Source of the DNA: Caldilineaceae bacterium
GTDB taxonomy: Bacteria > Chloroflexota > Anaerolineae > Caldilineales > Caldilineaceae
Length of the DNA stretch: 64,000 nt
Assembly: GCA_026645575.1 (NCBI GenBank)
Contig: JAPKMW010000049.1
Coordinates: 1-64,000, forward strand
Direction of reading: 5' to 3'
Shown piece after piece: positions 26,773 to 35,759 of the stretch. A program made the translations under genes and the position numbers. The notes beneath the pieces are model-generated. The model saw only the letters and a program-made list of their open reading frames with translations. It was not told where the DNA came from and did not search any database. Position 1 is the first letter of the stretch; each line of letters opens with the position of its first letter.

Positions 26773-28020
26773 CTACCGCTTTTTCTTGAGCGTGCCGGCT
26801 AGTTCACGGTCGTGATAGCCAATGGCGGCTTGCTGTAACTCCTCGTCACTCAGGTCGGGTGCGCGTCCATCAGGATAGTGACAACCGCGACAGGCAAAGT
26901 TCAGGCTGATGTAGGGCAGGGCAAAGGCGCCCTCTTTATCAAATTGGGCGGTGGCATAGGGATTGATCGCCATCAAATGGGTGCGCACATCCCCCGTAAA
27001 GCGGGTGGGATCACCCACAGCGCTCACGGTTACCAGCGGCATGTGACAGTCAACGCACTTGGCGTGGCGACGGTCGTTGATCTTCTGGAATTGTTCTTTT
27101 TCAAAGTGACAATTTTCGCACTCGGTCTTGACCGCCAGCCCTTTGGCATACTTCACCGTCTTGTGAGGATTGTGACAGTCTACACAGTCCATCACGCGCT
27201 TCTTGGACTCAAATAGCTCTTCATACTGCTCATGATGTTGGATGAAACCATTCTCAGCGTCGATCTGCGTTACCTCATCGCGGCGGTGGCATGATCCACA
27301 CAACTCGGCATCGCGATTGATTGGCATGGCGACCAGATAGGGGTCATTGACATGGCTGCTGCCCGGCCCATGACACTCTTCACAACCGATGCCATCTTCC
27401 GTCCACGTTCCGACGAGGCCGGTCAGGCCATTCTGGTTGCCCTGTGGCACATAACCACTGGTGTGACAAGAACCGCAATCAAAGCTGACTTGTTCGCCAG
27501 CATGGTAGGCCACCCAGTCGTCGCCCATGTCCAGCGTTTTGTTGCGCAGGTTGTATTGGGTCTTGGCTTCGGCGTCGCCGGTGATCAGATAGCCTTGTTG
27601 ATCAACAAAGCGCGCCTTCCAACCATAACCGCCAACCACATAGAGAATATCAGCCCAGGTGTAACCGGCCGGCGGATCGGGCAATTTGGAGAAGGGCAGA
27701 TCCGGCGCCTTGCCATCGACAATTTTGGTCAAGGCGTGGCGGTGCCCAGTCTCCAGGAATGTTGTATACAGATCTTCGTGACATTCCTGACAGGCACCTG
27801 AGCCGACATAGGTGGCGGGGCGATAATCGAGGCCCGCCGCGCCTTCGGGGCCAGCAGGGCCTTGTGGGCCGGCGGGGCCTTCCGGGCCAACCGGGCCAGG
27901 AGGGCCGGCAGGGCCAGGATCACCAACGGGGCCAGGCGGCCCAGCTTGCGCCATGGTGGCACAGCCCGCAAGCAAAATGACAACAACACCGAGAAGCAGA
28001 ACCGAGAAAAGCGCTTTCAC
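26773..28020 (-). CDS. Octaheme cytochrome lipoprotein on a collagen-like stalk
   Basis: A 415-residue lipoprotein. Lipobox LLAGC puts the lipid on C20. Residues 27-62 are twelve perfect Gly-X-Y triplets ([19 protein letters not shown] and on), a collagen-like stalk, followed by a cytochrome c554-like domain with eight CXXCH motifs: CQECH, CGSCH, CEECH, CGSCH, CVDCH, CENCH, CVDCH, CRGCH. Segments such as [14 protein letters not shown] match the 13-heme protein. The start is GTG with AGGGGGAGG just upstream. A trimeric collagen stalk would hold three heme domains away from the membrane, suiting transfer to an external partner; trimerisation is inference from the repeat. Confidence 0.9.
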   Translation of the reverse strand: MKALFSVLLLGVVVILLAGCATMAQAGPPGPVGDPGPAGPPGPVGPEGPAGPQGPAGPEGAAGLDYRPATYVGSGACQECHEDLYTTFLETGHRHALTKIVDGKAPDLPFSKLPDPPAGYTWADILYVVGGYGWKARFVDQQGYLITGDAEAKTQYNLRNKTLDMGDDWVAYHAGEQVSFDCGSCHTSGYVPQGNQNGLTGLVGTWTEDGIGCEECHGPGSSHVNDPYLVAMPINRDAELCGSCHRRDEVTQIDAENGFIQHHEQYEELFESKKRVMDCVDCHNPHKTVKYAKGLAVKTECENCHFEKEQFQKINDRRHAKCVDCHMPLVTVSAVGDPTRFTGDVRTHLMAINPYATAQFDKEGAFALPYISLNFACRGCHYPDGRAPDLSDEELQQAAIGYHDRELAGTLKKKR

Positions 28021-28182
28021 AGCCTCCCCCTCTCAAGAAAGCATCAGGATGATTAGATAAGTAGCATGATGAGAGAATCTTCTGCTAGAAGCATATAGAG
28101 GGTAGGCTATTTACGCACTAGTCAGGTGGCTAGGTTATTGGTAGGCAGTAGAGGGGTTGTAGGACAGCAGTTTGGGGTGCGG

Positions 28183-28254
28183 TAGCGTGTGCATGGCACT
28201 GACCAGTAGTCGAAAGGAGGAACAAATCGGTCTTGGTCAGCGCCACACACGCTA
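28183..28254. repeat. Imperfect palindrome between cytochrome genes
   Basis: TAGCGTGTGCATGGCACTGA(CCA) at 28183-28205 pairs with TGGTCAGCGCCACACACGCT(A) at 28234-28254 with a few mismatches. It follows the stop of the diheme cytochrome gene on the minus strand and may terminate it, making the other cytochrome genes a separate unit. The rest of 28021-28262 shows nothing recognisable. Confidence 0.55.
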
Positions 28255-28262
28255 GTCCAAAA

Positions 28263-30188
28263 TCAGGATCGAGTACGTTTGTCAGTCTGTTGTTGCGCCA
28301 GTAGATTGGTGACATAGAGCAACTGTGCTTTCAGTTGTGCCCGTTCCCGCTGCCAGGCGGCGTCACCAAGATCCTGAATAGCATGTTGATCATCCAGGTG
28401 GGCAATGCGGCCAATGAGGTCATCGCGTTGAATATGCAGATCTTGCAGGCGATCTTGTCCCCCGGCCCGCCGTTGCTGCATCGACCATACGGCCACACCT
28501 ATCAGGGCAACCACCACAAAAATTCCCATGCTCCACGGCGCCCACGGGGTCAGGGGCGGCACGACGGCAGTGCTGGTCGGTGCGCCGGCTTGTTGCGCGC
28601 CATCGCTTTGCGCAGCCGCACGCGGGTCAGCATCACCGGGTTGTAGGAGGCCAGCCAGTTGCACGGTCACTTCGGTCGGGGCCGTCCCTTCCGGTTGCCA
28701 GAGTTGATAGGTCTGTCCTTGCAAGGTTTCCCGGCTGGCAAGGGTAAAGCCGGGGATCTCGACCTGAAGTTGCGGCAACTCGGCCACCAGGATAGTCATT
28801 TGGTCAATCGGATAGAGGAAGGCTTGTTGGAAATTATACGAACCGCCTTCATGGGGCAGGAAGTAGCGCATAATGATCTGACGGGCGCCCTGTCCTGGCA
28901 CCACCGGTGTTGTGTCGTAGACCAGATCGCCCACTTGCTGGAAGCGCCCACCCAGTTCGCCATTCTCAAAGGTCAGTTCCTGGGCGTCAGCCGGCACGCG
29001 CAAGGCGACCGTGCCGATCTGCTCCGTCCCTGTGATCGGCTTGCCGATAAAGGTGCGATCACCGGTGTTGTTAAAACTCAAAACTTCACCGACAACCAGG
29101 GCGCCAGGCCGTGGATCAATGATCCAGTGCAACCGCTCTACGTGGAGACCAGAGCCATCATCGGTCGTCCCGTAGATAGCGACCCCCGTCTGTAACTGCG
29201 TTTGTTCCGGGGTGAATTGCAAAATTGGGCTGGTGTAACGAATGTCTTCAGCGGCGACGGAGACTAGATAGGCCAGATTGGCATCGGTACTCAACGTGGT
29301 AAAGGTGAAAACGCCCGCGCTATCAACCGTCGTAGTAAAGGTGGCTACCGGTGTAAAGTTGACATAGGCTTCCAGTGCCGCGGTCAGCCCAGCCACGGCA
29401 ACCCCACCAGGCGTTCCCTGCGTCACCGTACCGGTAATCACGCCGCTGCCAGGTTCATAGGGGTTGGCCCAAGGCGGCGTATAGCTAAAGGTGCGGATGG
29501 TTTCCAGCACCTGACGTTGCTGTTCCGGCGTCCAGTCGGCGCCCAGATCAGGGTGTGCATTTTGCCAGCCCGTTTGCCAATCGGCCTGGCTGCGCGCCAT
29601 GGCATAGGTCAGATCGGTGAAATCGACCAAATCGGCAGGCGCGTCCGGCCCATCGCCGGCGCCCGTCGCGCCGTGACAATTGGCGCAGCTTTGGGCATAG
29701 AGGTCAGCGCCGGTTGCCAGGTCACGCTGAGTGGTATGCAAACTCCAAGCATAGGCCACCACCTGCCAGATCTGGGTGTCATCCAGTTGATTTTGCCAGG
29801 GCGGCATCAACTTTTCAATGCGGCCAAATTTGGCCGTGTGAAAAAGCTGGGCCGGGCTGCGCTCCCAGACCGCCGTCGGGTCGGCAAAAGCCGTGGCTGG
29901 GCCAGGCAATTGGGCCGCAGTTGGGCCGTCACCCATGCCCTGGGCGCCATGACAAGGCGCACAATTTTCCTGGTAGATCGCCTCACCGGCCAACGCCAGC
30001 GGCGGATTGGTGGGCGGCGTCACTTGGCTGAGATCAAACTCCGGCGACGGCTCCTGGGCATAGACCGCTTGATAAGTAACAGCCAAAAAGAGTAGAAGAC
30101 TTAGGAAGGCCGCAATACCACACCACCCGTAGCTGGCGTGGGTGCGTTCCATCCGTTGGGCCAAAATCCATTGTATAGGTCGCAACAT
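28263..30188 (-). CDS. Diheme cytochrome c with Ig-like domain and C-terminal anchor
   Basis: A 641-residue exported protein. After a signal helix (GIAAFLSLLLFLAVTYQAVY) come two class I cytochrome c domains, CAPCHGAQGMGDGP and CANCHGATGAGDGP, each with the following Met-containing loop (LMPPWQNQL in the first). A carboxypeptidase-regulatory-like beta domain follows (VITGTVTQGTPGGVAVAG), then an unassigned beta-rich region, a membrane helix (PWSMGIFVVVALIGVAVWSM), and a cytoplasmic coiled stretch (LIGRIAHLDDQHAIQDL). I chose 30188 because GGAGG precedes it, although an ATG at 30227 is also open and the spacing is tight. It resembles electron-shuttle subunits and starts the cytochrome block. 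Confidence 0.8.
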   Translation of the reverse strand: MLRPIQWILAQRMERTHASYGWCGIAAFLSLLLFLAVTYQAVYAQEPSPEFDLSQVTPPTNPPLALAGEAIYQENCAPCHGAQGMGDGPTAAQLPGPATAFADPTAVWERSPAQLFHTAKFGRIEKLMPPWQNQLDDTQIWQVVAYAWSLHTTQRDLATGADLYAQSCANCHGATGAGDGPDAPADLVDFTDLTYAMARSQADWQTGWQNAHPDLGADWTPEQQRQVLETIRTFSYTPPWANPYEPGSGVITGTVTQGTPGGVAVAGLTAALEAYVNFTPVATFTTTVDSAGVFTFTTLSTDANLAYLVSVAAEDIRYTSPILQFTPEQTQLQTGVAIYGTTDDGSGLHVERLHWIIDPRPGALVVGEVLSFNNTGDRTFIGKPITGTEQIGTVALRVPADAQELTFENGELGGRFQQVGDLVYDTTPVVPGQGARQIIMRYFLPHEGGSYNFQQAFLYPIDQMTILVAELPQLQVEIPGFTLASRETLQGQTYQLWQPEGTAPTEVTVQLAGLLQPGDADPRAAAQSDGAQQAGAPTSTAVVPPLTPWAPWSMGIFVVVALIGVAVWSMQQRRAGGQDRLQDLHIQRDDLIGRIAHLDDQHAIQDLGDAAWQRERAQLKAQLLYVTNLLAQQQTDKRTRS

Positions 30189-30417
30189 TTCCTCCGTTAG
30201 GCTCAATGGCGCATCTTGTTTTGTCATCTTTGAGCAGTATACCACAAATGGAGAGGGGCGATGCAACTACGCGCCATTGCATCACTTATGAAGAAAGTTT
30301 CCGCGACCGATTTACGACCTTACCCCACTACCAATAATTGTAACTGCTCAGGTGCGTGACACTGGTCAGGTGTAGTTGTAGTTACCAATAATTACTGAAC
30401 AGATGCAAAGCTCGGAT

Positions 30418-30474
30418 ATTTGGTAAATTTTTGTCAAAAAATGGCTGGTGAGCCGGCGGCTTTTCTGCTATGCT
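30418..30474 (+). promoter_or_regulatory. Shared promoter/operator, copy 1 (glycosidase gene)
   Basis: TTTGGTAAA then TTTTTGTCAAAAAA lies directly upstream of a weak -35 TGGTGA (30446-30451), 17 bases before -10 TATGCT (30469-30474). The same arrangement, with the GTA and TCA half-sites swapped, is found at 35703-35759 with identical spacing throughout. The two copies flank a regulator gene, so the TTTGNNAAA pair is a likely operator or upstream element. Confidence 0.55.
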
Positions 30475-30507
30475 TGACCCATGAATAGTGAAAATCGTTA
30501 TTTATGC

Positions 30508-30568
30508 GTAACTCCTTCGCTCCTAGCCACACCGCTGCGGGAGGTGTGGCTAGGAGCGAAGGAGTTAC
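30508..30568 (+). repeat. 26-bp perfect hairpin in the glycosidase leader
   Basis: GTAACTCCTTCGCTCC...CACACC at 30508-30533 is exactly complementary to 30543-30568 around a nine-base loop. It lies 25 bases before the start codon and would fold in the leader transcript, just upstream of the ribosome site AGAGGA. Confidence 0.8.
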
Positions 30569-30593
30569 ATTTAAGCAAAGTAAAGAGGAATCT

Positions 30594-32807
30594 ATGCGCA
30601 ACCGTTTCGTCAACCAAATAAGCACGCTTGGAGTGCTTCTGGCGTTGGTACTGGGCCTGCTCCTGGCGCCGGCGACCGGCTGGGCGCCCCTGTTCAGCGC
30701 TGCCGATAGCCCTATTTACAGTGATACGCTAGCCGCCGGCTGGCAGGATTGGTCCTGGCAAACCACGACCAATGCGGCCAACACGCAACCAGTTCACAGT
30801 GGCAATCAAAGCTATGCTGTCGATCATACAGCGGCTTGGGGGGGCTTTTATCTACGCGCCGAACCGGCGATCAACACAACCGGCTTCACCCATCTGCGTT
30901 TCTGGCTGCATGGCGGCGTCACGGGCGGCCAACAGATCCGCATTTTGTTAAACGAAGATGAGACCAAGATCAAGCTGGTGACAGCAACGGCCAACACCTG
31001 GACCCAAGTGGATGTACCACTGGCGGAGCTAGGCGCCCCAGCTACCCTCTTCGCCATCTACTGGCAGGATGTCAATGGCGGCGCCCAATCGGTCTACTAC
31101 CTGGATGACATTAGCTTGGTCGGCGCCGCCCAACCGCCGGCTGGCGTCACCATTCAGGTCGATGACACCGCCGCCGGCACGACCATCGACCCGCGTATTT
31201 TGGGGACCAACATGGCGGCCTGGTCAAAACCGCTCTTAACCAATGCCACCTTTATCGCCCGCACCAAGGCGTCCGGCGTCAGCGTCATTCGCATTCCCGG
31301 CGGCAGTTGGAGCAATGGCTATGGCTGGCTCAGTTGTGAGATGGGGCACCATGTTGCCAACGCCGAAAAGTGCCGCGCGCCGGATCGCCAGGGCGGCTAT
31401 TTTGACATCTTCTGGGCCGCCACGCCCACCAACTGGATCGACTTTTTGCAAGCGGTCGAGATCGAGGGCATGTATGTGGTCAACCCCAACGGTACGCCCC
31501 AAGAAGCCGCGGCGGCCGTCGCCTTCTTTAACGCGGCGGTGGGTGACGCCACCGTCATCGGCGTCGATGCCCGTGGCAAAGACTGGCTCACGGCCGGCCA
31601 CTGGGCGCAACTGCGCGCCGACCGCGGCAACCCGGCGCCGTTAGGCATCAAGCTCTGGGCCGTGGGCAATGAAGTCTATGCCGGCACCCAATGCGTCGAG
31701 AATGGCTGGGAACCAATGTGGACCTGTGAGGGAACGGAATATGTCAACGGCGCCACGGTCAATAACATCCAGCAAGGCGGCTATCTGGCTTTTCGCACCG
31801 CCATGCGCGCCGTCGATTCGACCATCCTGGTGGGAGCGGTCGGTGATTCGCCAGGGACAAGCTATGGCAACTGGGGCAACGAAGTGGTGAGCGCTGCCGG
31901 CGCCGTTATGGACTTTTACGATGTCCACGCCTATGCCTATTGGGACATTCCTGCCAACAATCAAATTTTGAGCCATCCGCAGAGCTTCTGGCCCGGCCTC
32001 ATGACCGGCGTCCAGCAGACCTTTGCCCAACATGCCAATGGGCGCACCATTCCCATCGCCCTCACCGAATACAACCTGGGCTTGGAGTTCAAAGACACCA
32101 ATCGCCAGATGACGCGCGCTGTTAACGGTCTCTTTATGGCCGATAGTGTGGGGCAACTGATCACCAGCGGTTACACAATGGCGAACCAGTTCCTGCTTGC
32201 CAGCGGCGATCAACCCGAAACCGGCACCGATTTTGGCCTGTTGCGTCCCGATCACAACTGGCAACGCAGTCCGCAATACTTTGGTTATTACTTCTGGTCA
32301 AAGGTTGGCGAACGCTTGCTGCCGGTTAGCTCTTCCGCTAAGGCGGCAACCGAACTGAGCGTCTATGCCGGACGGCGGGATGCCAACACCCTCACCTTGC
32401 TGGTCATCAACAAGCAAAATACCGACCGAACCGCCACCATTGACCTGAAAAGCGGCGCAACCATGACCGGCGGCAAGGCAGACGTCGCACAAGCAACTAC
32501 CTTGGAGGTGCAGACGATGAGTTTTAACGGCATGGCGGAAAACAATTTGGCGAATGATCTGAGCAATGCGCCCGGCGCCACGCTGGTCATCAACGGCGCT
32601 GCTTTTACCTACACCTTTGCCCCCTACTCAATAACGCTCTTGCAAGTACAAACAGATGCTGTTGCGGCGCCGACGGCCACCCCCACGCCGACCACTACCC
32701 CAAGCAGACCAGGACCAACAGCAACTGCCACGGCGACAGCCATTCCGTCACCCGGTGAACCAGCGCCGGGGGGCGATAACTGCTATCTGCCGGCAGTGAT
32801 GAAGTAA
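30594..32807 (+). CDS. Secreted clan GH-A-like glycoside hydrolase
   Basis: A 737-residue secreted enzyme. Signal peptide, then a beta-sandwich carbohydrate-binding-like domain (about 40-175, LRFWLHGGVTGGQQIRILLN), then a TIM-barrel beginning IDPRILGTNMAAWSKPL, like GH51/GH44 arabinofuranosidases and endoglucanases. The predicted acid/base is E360 in WAVGNEVY and the nucleophile E492 in IALTEYNLGL. A C-terminal beta domain (NTLTLLVINKQN) is typical of alpha-L-arabinofuranosidases. A Thr/Pro-rich linker ends in the tail CYLPAVMK. ATG at 30594 follows AGAGGA; an open frame upstream merely reads through the hairpin. Activity on a plant-type polysaccharide is inferred; exact substrate is open. 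Confidence 0.8.
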   Translation: MRNRFVNQISTLGVLLALVLGLLLAPATGWAPLFSAADSPIYSDTLAAGWQDWSWQTTTNAANTQPVHSGNQSYAVDHTAAWGGFYLRAEPAINTTGFTHLRFWLHGGVTGGQQIRILLNEDETKIKLVTATANTWTQVDVPLAELGAPATLFAIYWQDVNGGAQSVYYLDDISLVGAAQPPAGVTIQVDDTAAGTTIDPRILGTNMAAWSKPLLTNATFIARTKASGVSVIRIPGGSWSNGYGWLSCEMGHHVANAEKCRAPDRQGGYFDIFWAATPTNWIDFLQAVEIEGMYVVNPNGTPQEAAAAVAFFNAAVGDATVIGVDARGKDWLTAGHWAQLRADRGNPAPLGIKLWAVGNEVYAGTQCVENGWEPMWTCEGTEYVNGATVNNIQQGGYLAFRTAMRAVDSTILVGAVGDSPGTSYGNWGNEVVSAAGAVMDFYDVHAYAYWDIPANNQILSHPQSFWPGLMTGVQQTFAQHANGRTIPIALTEYNLGLEFKDTNRQMTRAVNGLFMADSVGQLITSGYTMANQFLLASGDQPETGTDFGLLRPDHNWQRSPQYFGYYFWSKVGERLLPVSSSAKAATELSVYAGRRDANTLTLLVINKQNTDRTATIDLKSGATMTGGKADVAQATTLEVQTMSFNGMAENNLANDLSNAPGATLVINGAAFTYTFAPYSITLLQVQTDAVAAPTATPTPTTTPSRPGPTATATATAIPSPGEPAPGGDNCYLPAVMK

Positions 32808-32809
32808 AA

Positions 32810-32872
32810 TTGTAACTACCAAGCTGCGCTCAGCCGGTCCGTGACCGGCTGAGCGCAGCTTGGTAGTTACAA
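32810..32872. terminator. 30-bp perfect bidirectional hairpin
   Basis: 32810-32839 is the exact complement of 32843-32872 with a three-base loop. It begins two bases after the glycosidase stop and ends seven bases before the regulator stop, so it can end both converging transcripts. The stem contains AGCCGGTC...GACCGGCT, a word also seen at 54035-54085. Confidence 0.85.
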
Positions 32873-32879
32873 AATTTCT

Positions 32880-35516
32880 CTAGCTTGCAACTGTCTGGCC
32901 CGTGGTTACCGCCAGCGCTACCACCTCCGCCACGGTCATCTGTTGACCGGCTTGCCAGGCCGCCGTATAACTCGCCCGCGCTAGTGTTTGTTGGGCCATT
33001 TGGATCAAGCCGGTAAACTCCGCTTCGTCGGCAGGCGGGAGAAAAGGGGCAAGTTGAGCAAAGCGCGCTTGTGCTGCACTGAGGAGGGTGGTCGCCCGCT
33101 CGACCTCACCCAGCGCCAGCGCCACGCCCCCCAGCCCGGCCAGTGAACGGGCCACCATGTGTTGATTCTGCAAACTTTGACTCAAAGTCAGGGCTTCCTG
33201 ATAGCGTTCCTGCGCGATGACAAAGGCGCCCTGCCGCCGCGCCACCTGCGCTTGGTGATGACGGAGAATGGCGCAGCCCTCTTTGTTGCCCAGTTCGGCA
33301 AAAATCTGGTACGCCTCGTCATAACAGATCATGGCGTCGGCCAGGTGATTCTGCACCCAGGCTGCTTCGCCCACCAGCGCCACCGCCCAGGCCACATGCA
33401 GGCGAGCATCCAGCCCGCGCCAGAGCGCCAGTACTTCACGAAAATGGGCCTCGGCCACGGCGTAATTGCCGACCAGCATTTCCATCTCCCCTTGCAGTTG
33501 CAAAGCCTGGATCACCCCTTCGGTCTCACCCAAGGTACGGTAGAGAGCCAGACTTTCGGTCAAAGCGCCGGCCATTTCGTCACTATACGCCGGCTGGCCG
33601 ATCATCACCCGCGCCAGGCAGAGGAGCAGATCGGCAACCCGGCTCTGGTTCCCCAACTGGCGATAAAGCGCCAGGCTGGCGCGGAAGTGGTCAATCGTCG
33701 GCTGTTGGCGGTGTAAATCATATTCCAGCCACCCGGCCTCCCGCTGGGCATGAGCAAGACCGGCCTGATCTTGCTGTACACCATAAATGGTCAGACTTTC
33801 GGCCATGAGCATCTGAGCGACCGTGTAATCAGCCTGGCGGCGGGCAAGATTGGCGGCCATCAACAAAACCGCGGCCCGTGTGGCGGTTGGCGCCGGATTA
33901 ACGGCCAGCACTTGCTCGAACCAGCGGCGCGCCTCGTAATCATGACCACGGATGGCCCAAAATTTGCCCAAACCGGCGGCCAGCGCCAGCGCTAACGGCG
34001 GTTCCTGCTGGAGACTCCAGGTCAGCGCCGCCCGCAAATTGTCATGCTCGGCGGCCAGTTGATCCAACCAGGCTTTTTTCGCCGTTTCCAGCAGCGTTTG
34101 CGGCGTTTCCTGGGTCAAGGCCAAATAGTATACAGCATGGCTGCGCCGCTGCGCATTCGCTTCCCCGGCGGCGGTCAGTTGCTCACCAGCGTAAGCCGCC
34201 AATGTGGTCAACAAGGTAAAGCGCTCTTGTTGACCCGAAGTTGCGCCAATGATGGTTGGGGTGGCGGCCTGTTGTTGCACCAAACTCTTGCGCACCAGTG
34301 TGCGTAGGCCGAGGAGAAGCTGGTCGGCGCTTTCATGCGGCGTAGCGCGCTGATTGGCTCCTTGCAAGACGGCGGCTAGTGCGTCCACCGTACAGCCGCC
34401 GGCAAAGACCCCCAAGGTGCGAAAGAGCCATTGTTCCCGTTCGTCCAACAGGGCATAGCTGCGATGGATGGCGTTGCGCAAGGTGCGTTGATGCGCCGGC
34501 AGATCGCGTGGCCCATCGGCCAGCAGATCGAGCGCATGATCCTGTAACTGGGCCAGCACCTGGGCAGGCGTCAAGAGTTCCAATTGGGCGGCGACCAGTT
34601 CAATCGCCAGCGGCAGACAATCCAGCCGCAGACAGATCGCCGTGACAATGGCGGCCTGGGTGCGGGTGTCAAAATCGGGGTCAATGGCCTGCGCACGCTG
34701 AAAAAAGAGTTCTACCGCTGCTGCCGGACTGAGGGGCTGCACCCGTTGCCGTTGTTCGGTGCGCAGCCGCAACGGTTCCTGGCTAGTCACCAGCACGCGC
34801 AACCCTGGACATTCACCCAACAAGTCGGCCACCATGGGCGCCGCTGCGCTCACCTGCTCAAAGTTATCCAGCACCAACAGCGTGCTTTTGCGGCGCAAAT
34901 GCTCGATCAAGCGGGTGCGCGGCGTTTTGTGGTCGCTTTCCGTCAAGCCAACACCGGCGACAATCGCGACCAGTACATGTTCCGGGTCGGTGACGACGGC
35001 CAGGGGGACAAAATGTGCGCCATCCAGAAAGAGGGGTTGCACCTTGGCCGCCACCGTCATCGCCAGTTGGGTTTTGCCGACCCCGGGCGGGCCAATCAAC
35101 GTTAAGAGCCGCCCTGGCGCCTCCATAATCCGCTTGCTGATCACCGCTACATCTTCTTCGCGTCCAATCAAGGGGAGCAAGGTGGCCGGCAGAGTAGATT
35201 CACTCGCCATCACAACTTCCTGCACCACTGTGCGCACCTCGCGTTGGGCCACCACCAGGGTCGGCGGGCGTTCACCACGGGCGCCGGCGGCCAGTTCAAG
35301 CAACCGTTGCGCCAGGCGCGGTTCATCCTCCAGCGCCAGAGCAGGCAGAAATTTCTCAACTACCATCGCCACATCGGGCAGCCGCTCATCTTTTTCCAGG
35401 CGCGAAATCTGTGCCACGCTAAAGCCGACAATGACCGCCAATTCGCCTTGGGTCAGCCCGGCGCGCCGGCGTAATTGCCGAAGAAATTCACCAAAGGTCG
35501 GTGCGGATAAATTCAT
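32880..35516 (-). CDS. HTH_XRE / NB-ARC-type ATPase / TPR regulator
   Basis: A large STAND-type signalling regulator of 878 residues. An N-terminal XRE-type helix-turn-helix (LRRRAGLTQGELAVIVGFSV, ISRLEKDERLP) is followed by a linker and a NB-ARC/AfsR-like ATPase with Walker A GPPGVGKTQL, Walker B TLLVLDNFEQV and a sensor region (LRVLVTSQEPL). The C-terminal half is TPR repeats, probably the signal-sensing part. I prefer the ATG at 35516, six bases after GGGAAAGAG, over 35543. The gene lies between two secreted-protein genes that share a promoter design, so it is the obvious candidate to control them. Its own promoter carries an inverted repeat. Confidence 0.88.
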   Translation of the reverse strand: MNLSAPTFGEFLRQLRRRAGLTQGELAVIVGFSVAQISRLEKDERLPDVAMVVEKFLPALALEDEPRLAQRLLELAAGARGERPPTLVVAQREVRTVVQEVVMASESTLPATLLPLIGREEDVAVISKRIMEAPGRLLTLIGPPGVGKTQLAMTVAAKVQPLFLDGAHFVPLAVVTDPEHVLVAIVAGVGLTESDHKTPRTRLIEHLRRKSTLLVLDNFEQVSAAAPMVADLLGECPGLRVLVTSQEPLRLRTEQRQRVQPLSPAAAVELFFQRAQAIDPDFDTRTQAAIVTAICLRLDCLPLAIELVAAQLELLTPAQVLAQLQDHALDLLADGPRDLPAHQRTLRNAIHRSYALLDEREQWLFRTLGVFAGGCTVDALAAVLQGANQRATPHESADQLLLGLRTLVRKSLVQQQAATPTIIGATSGQQERFTLLTTLAAYAGEQLTAAGEANAQRRSHAVYYLALTQETPQTLLETAKKAWLDQLAAEHDNLRAALTWSLQQEPPLALALAAGLGKFWAIRGHDYEARRWFEQVLAVNPAPTATRAAVLLMAANLARRQADYTVAQMLMAESLTIYGVQQDQAGLAHAQREAGWLEYDLHRQQPTIDHFRASLALYRQLGNQSRVADLLLCLARVMIGQPAYSDEMAGALTESLALYRTLGETEGVIQALQLQGEMEMLVGNYAVAEAHFREVLALWRGLDARLHVAWAVALVGEAAWVQNHLADAMICYDEAYQIFAELGNKEGCAILRHHQAQVARRQGAFVIAQERYQEALTLSQSLQNQHMVARSLAGLGGVALALGEVERATTLLSAAQARFAQLAPFLPPADEAEFTGLIQMAQQTLARASYTAAWQAGQQMTVAEVVALAVTTGQTVAS

Positions 35517-35561
35517 GCAAGACTCTTTCCCTATTTCAGTCATGTCAATGGGAGGGTACTC

Positions 35562-35634
35562 ATTATATACCGCAATAGCTCATAGATGATAACCAGTTAC
35601 CCGTGTATAGGCTTGTTCACTTCTATCATCTATG
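35562..35634 (-). promoter_or_regulatory. Regulator promoter with inverted-repeat operator
   Basis: On the minus strand TATAAT (35562-35567) is preceded by TTATCA within CATAGATGATA (35581-35591), whose exact complement TATCATCTATG is at 35624-35634. The inner half-site overlaps the -35 position, a layout that fits autoregulation by looping or cooperative binding. Confidence 0.45.
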
Positions 35635-35702
35635 GCTTTGCTCAGTATACCATCAACTGATCCCTGCTAACATTAACCTTCTCTGTCAACTATGAACGCA
35701 GC

Positions 35703-35759
35703 ATTTGTCAAATTTTTGGTAAAAAAACGGTGGCAACGGTTTGCGCTGTCAAGTATGCT
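35703..35759 (+). promoter_or_regulatory. Shared promoter/operator, copy 2 (metzincin operon)
   Basis: TTTGTCAAA then TTTTTGGTAAAAAAA, weak -35 TGGCAA (35731-35736), a 17-base spacer and -10 TATGCT (35754-35759). Distances from the paired boxes to both promoter hexamers equal those at 30418-30474. Confidence 0.55.

Larger units (their letters stand above)
30189..30593. other. Divergent spacer between the cytochrome block and the glycosidase
   Basis: About 400 bases without a gene. Besides the promoter and hairpin listed separately, it holds a candidate minus-strand promoter for the cytochrome gene (TATACT just before the ATG at 30227, weak TTGCAT upstream) and an imperfect direct repeat of ACCAATAATT words near 30330 and 30384. 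Confidence 0.4.

Noticed and set aside
30227..30266. Longer N-terminus for the diheme cytochrome
   Set aside because: Upstream codons start with TTG or an unsupported ATG and overlap a possible promoter; GGAGG favours 30188, though this is not certain.
30504..30593. Thirty-codon upstream extension of the glycosidase
   Set aside because: It reads straight through a perfect hairpin and encodes no signal peptide; a good ribosome site and signal peptide start at 30594.
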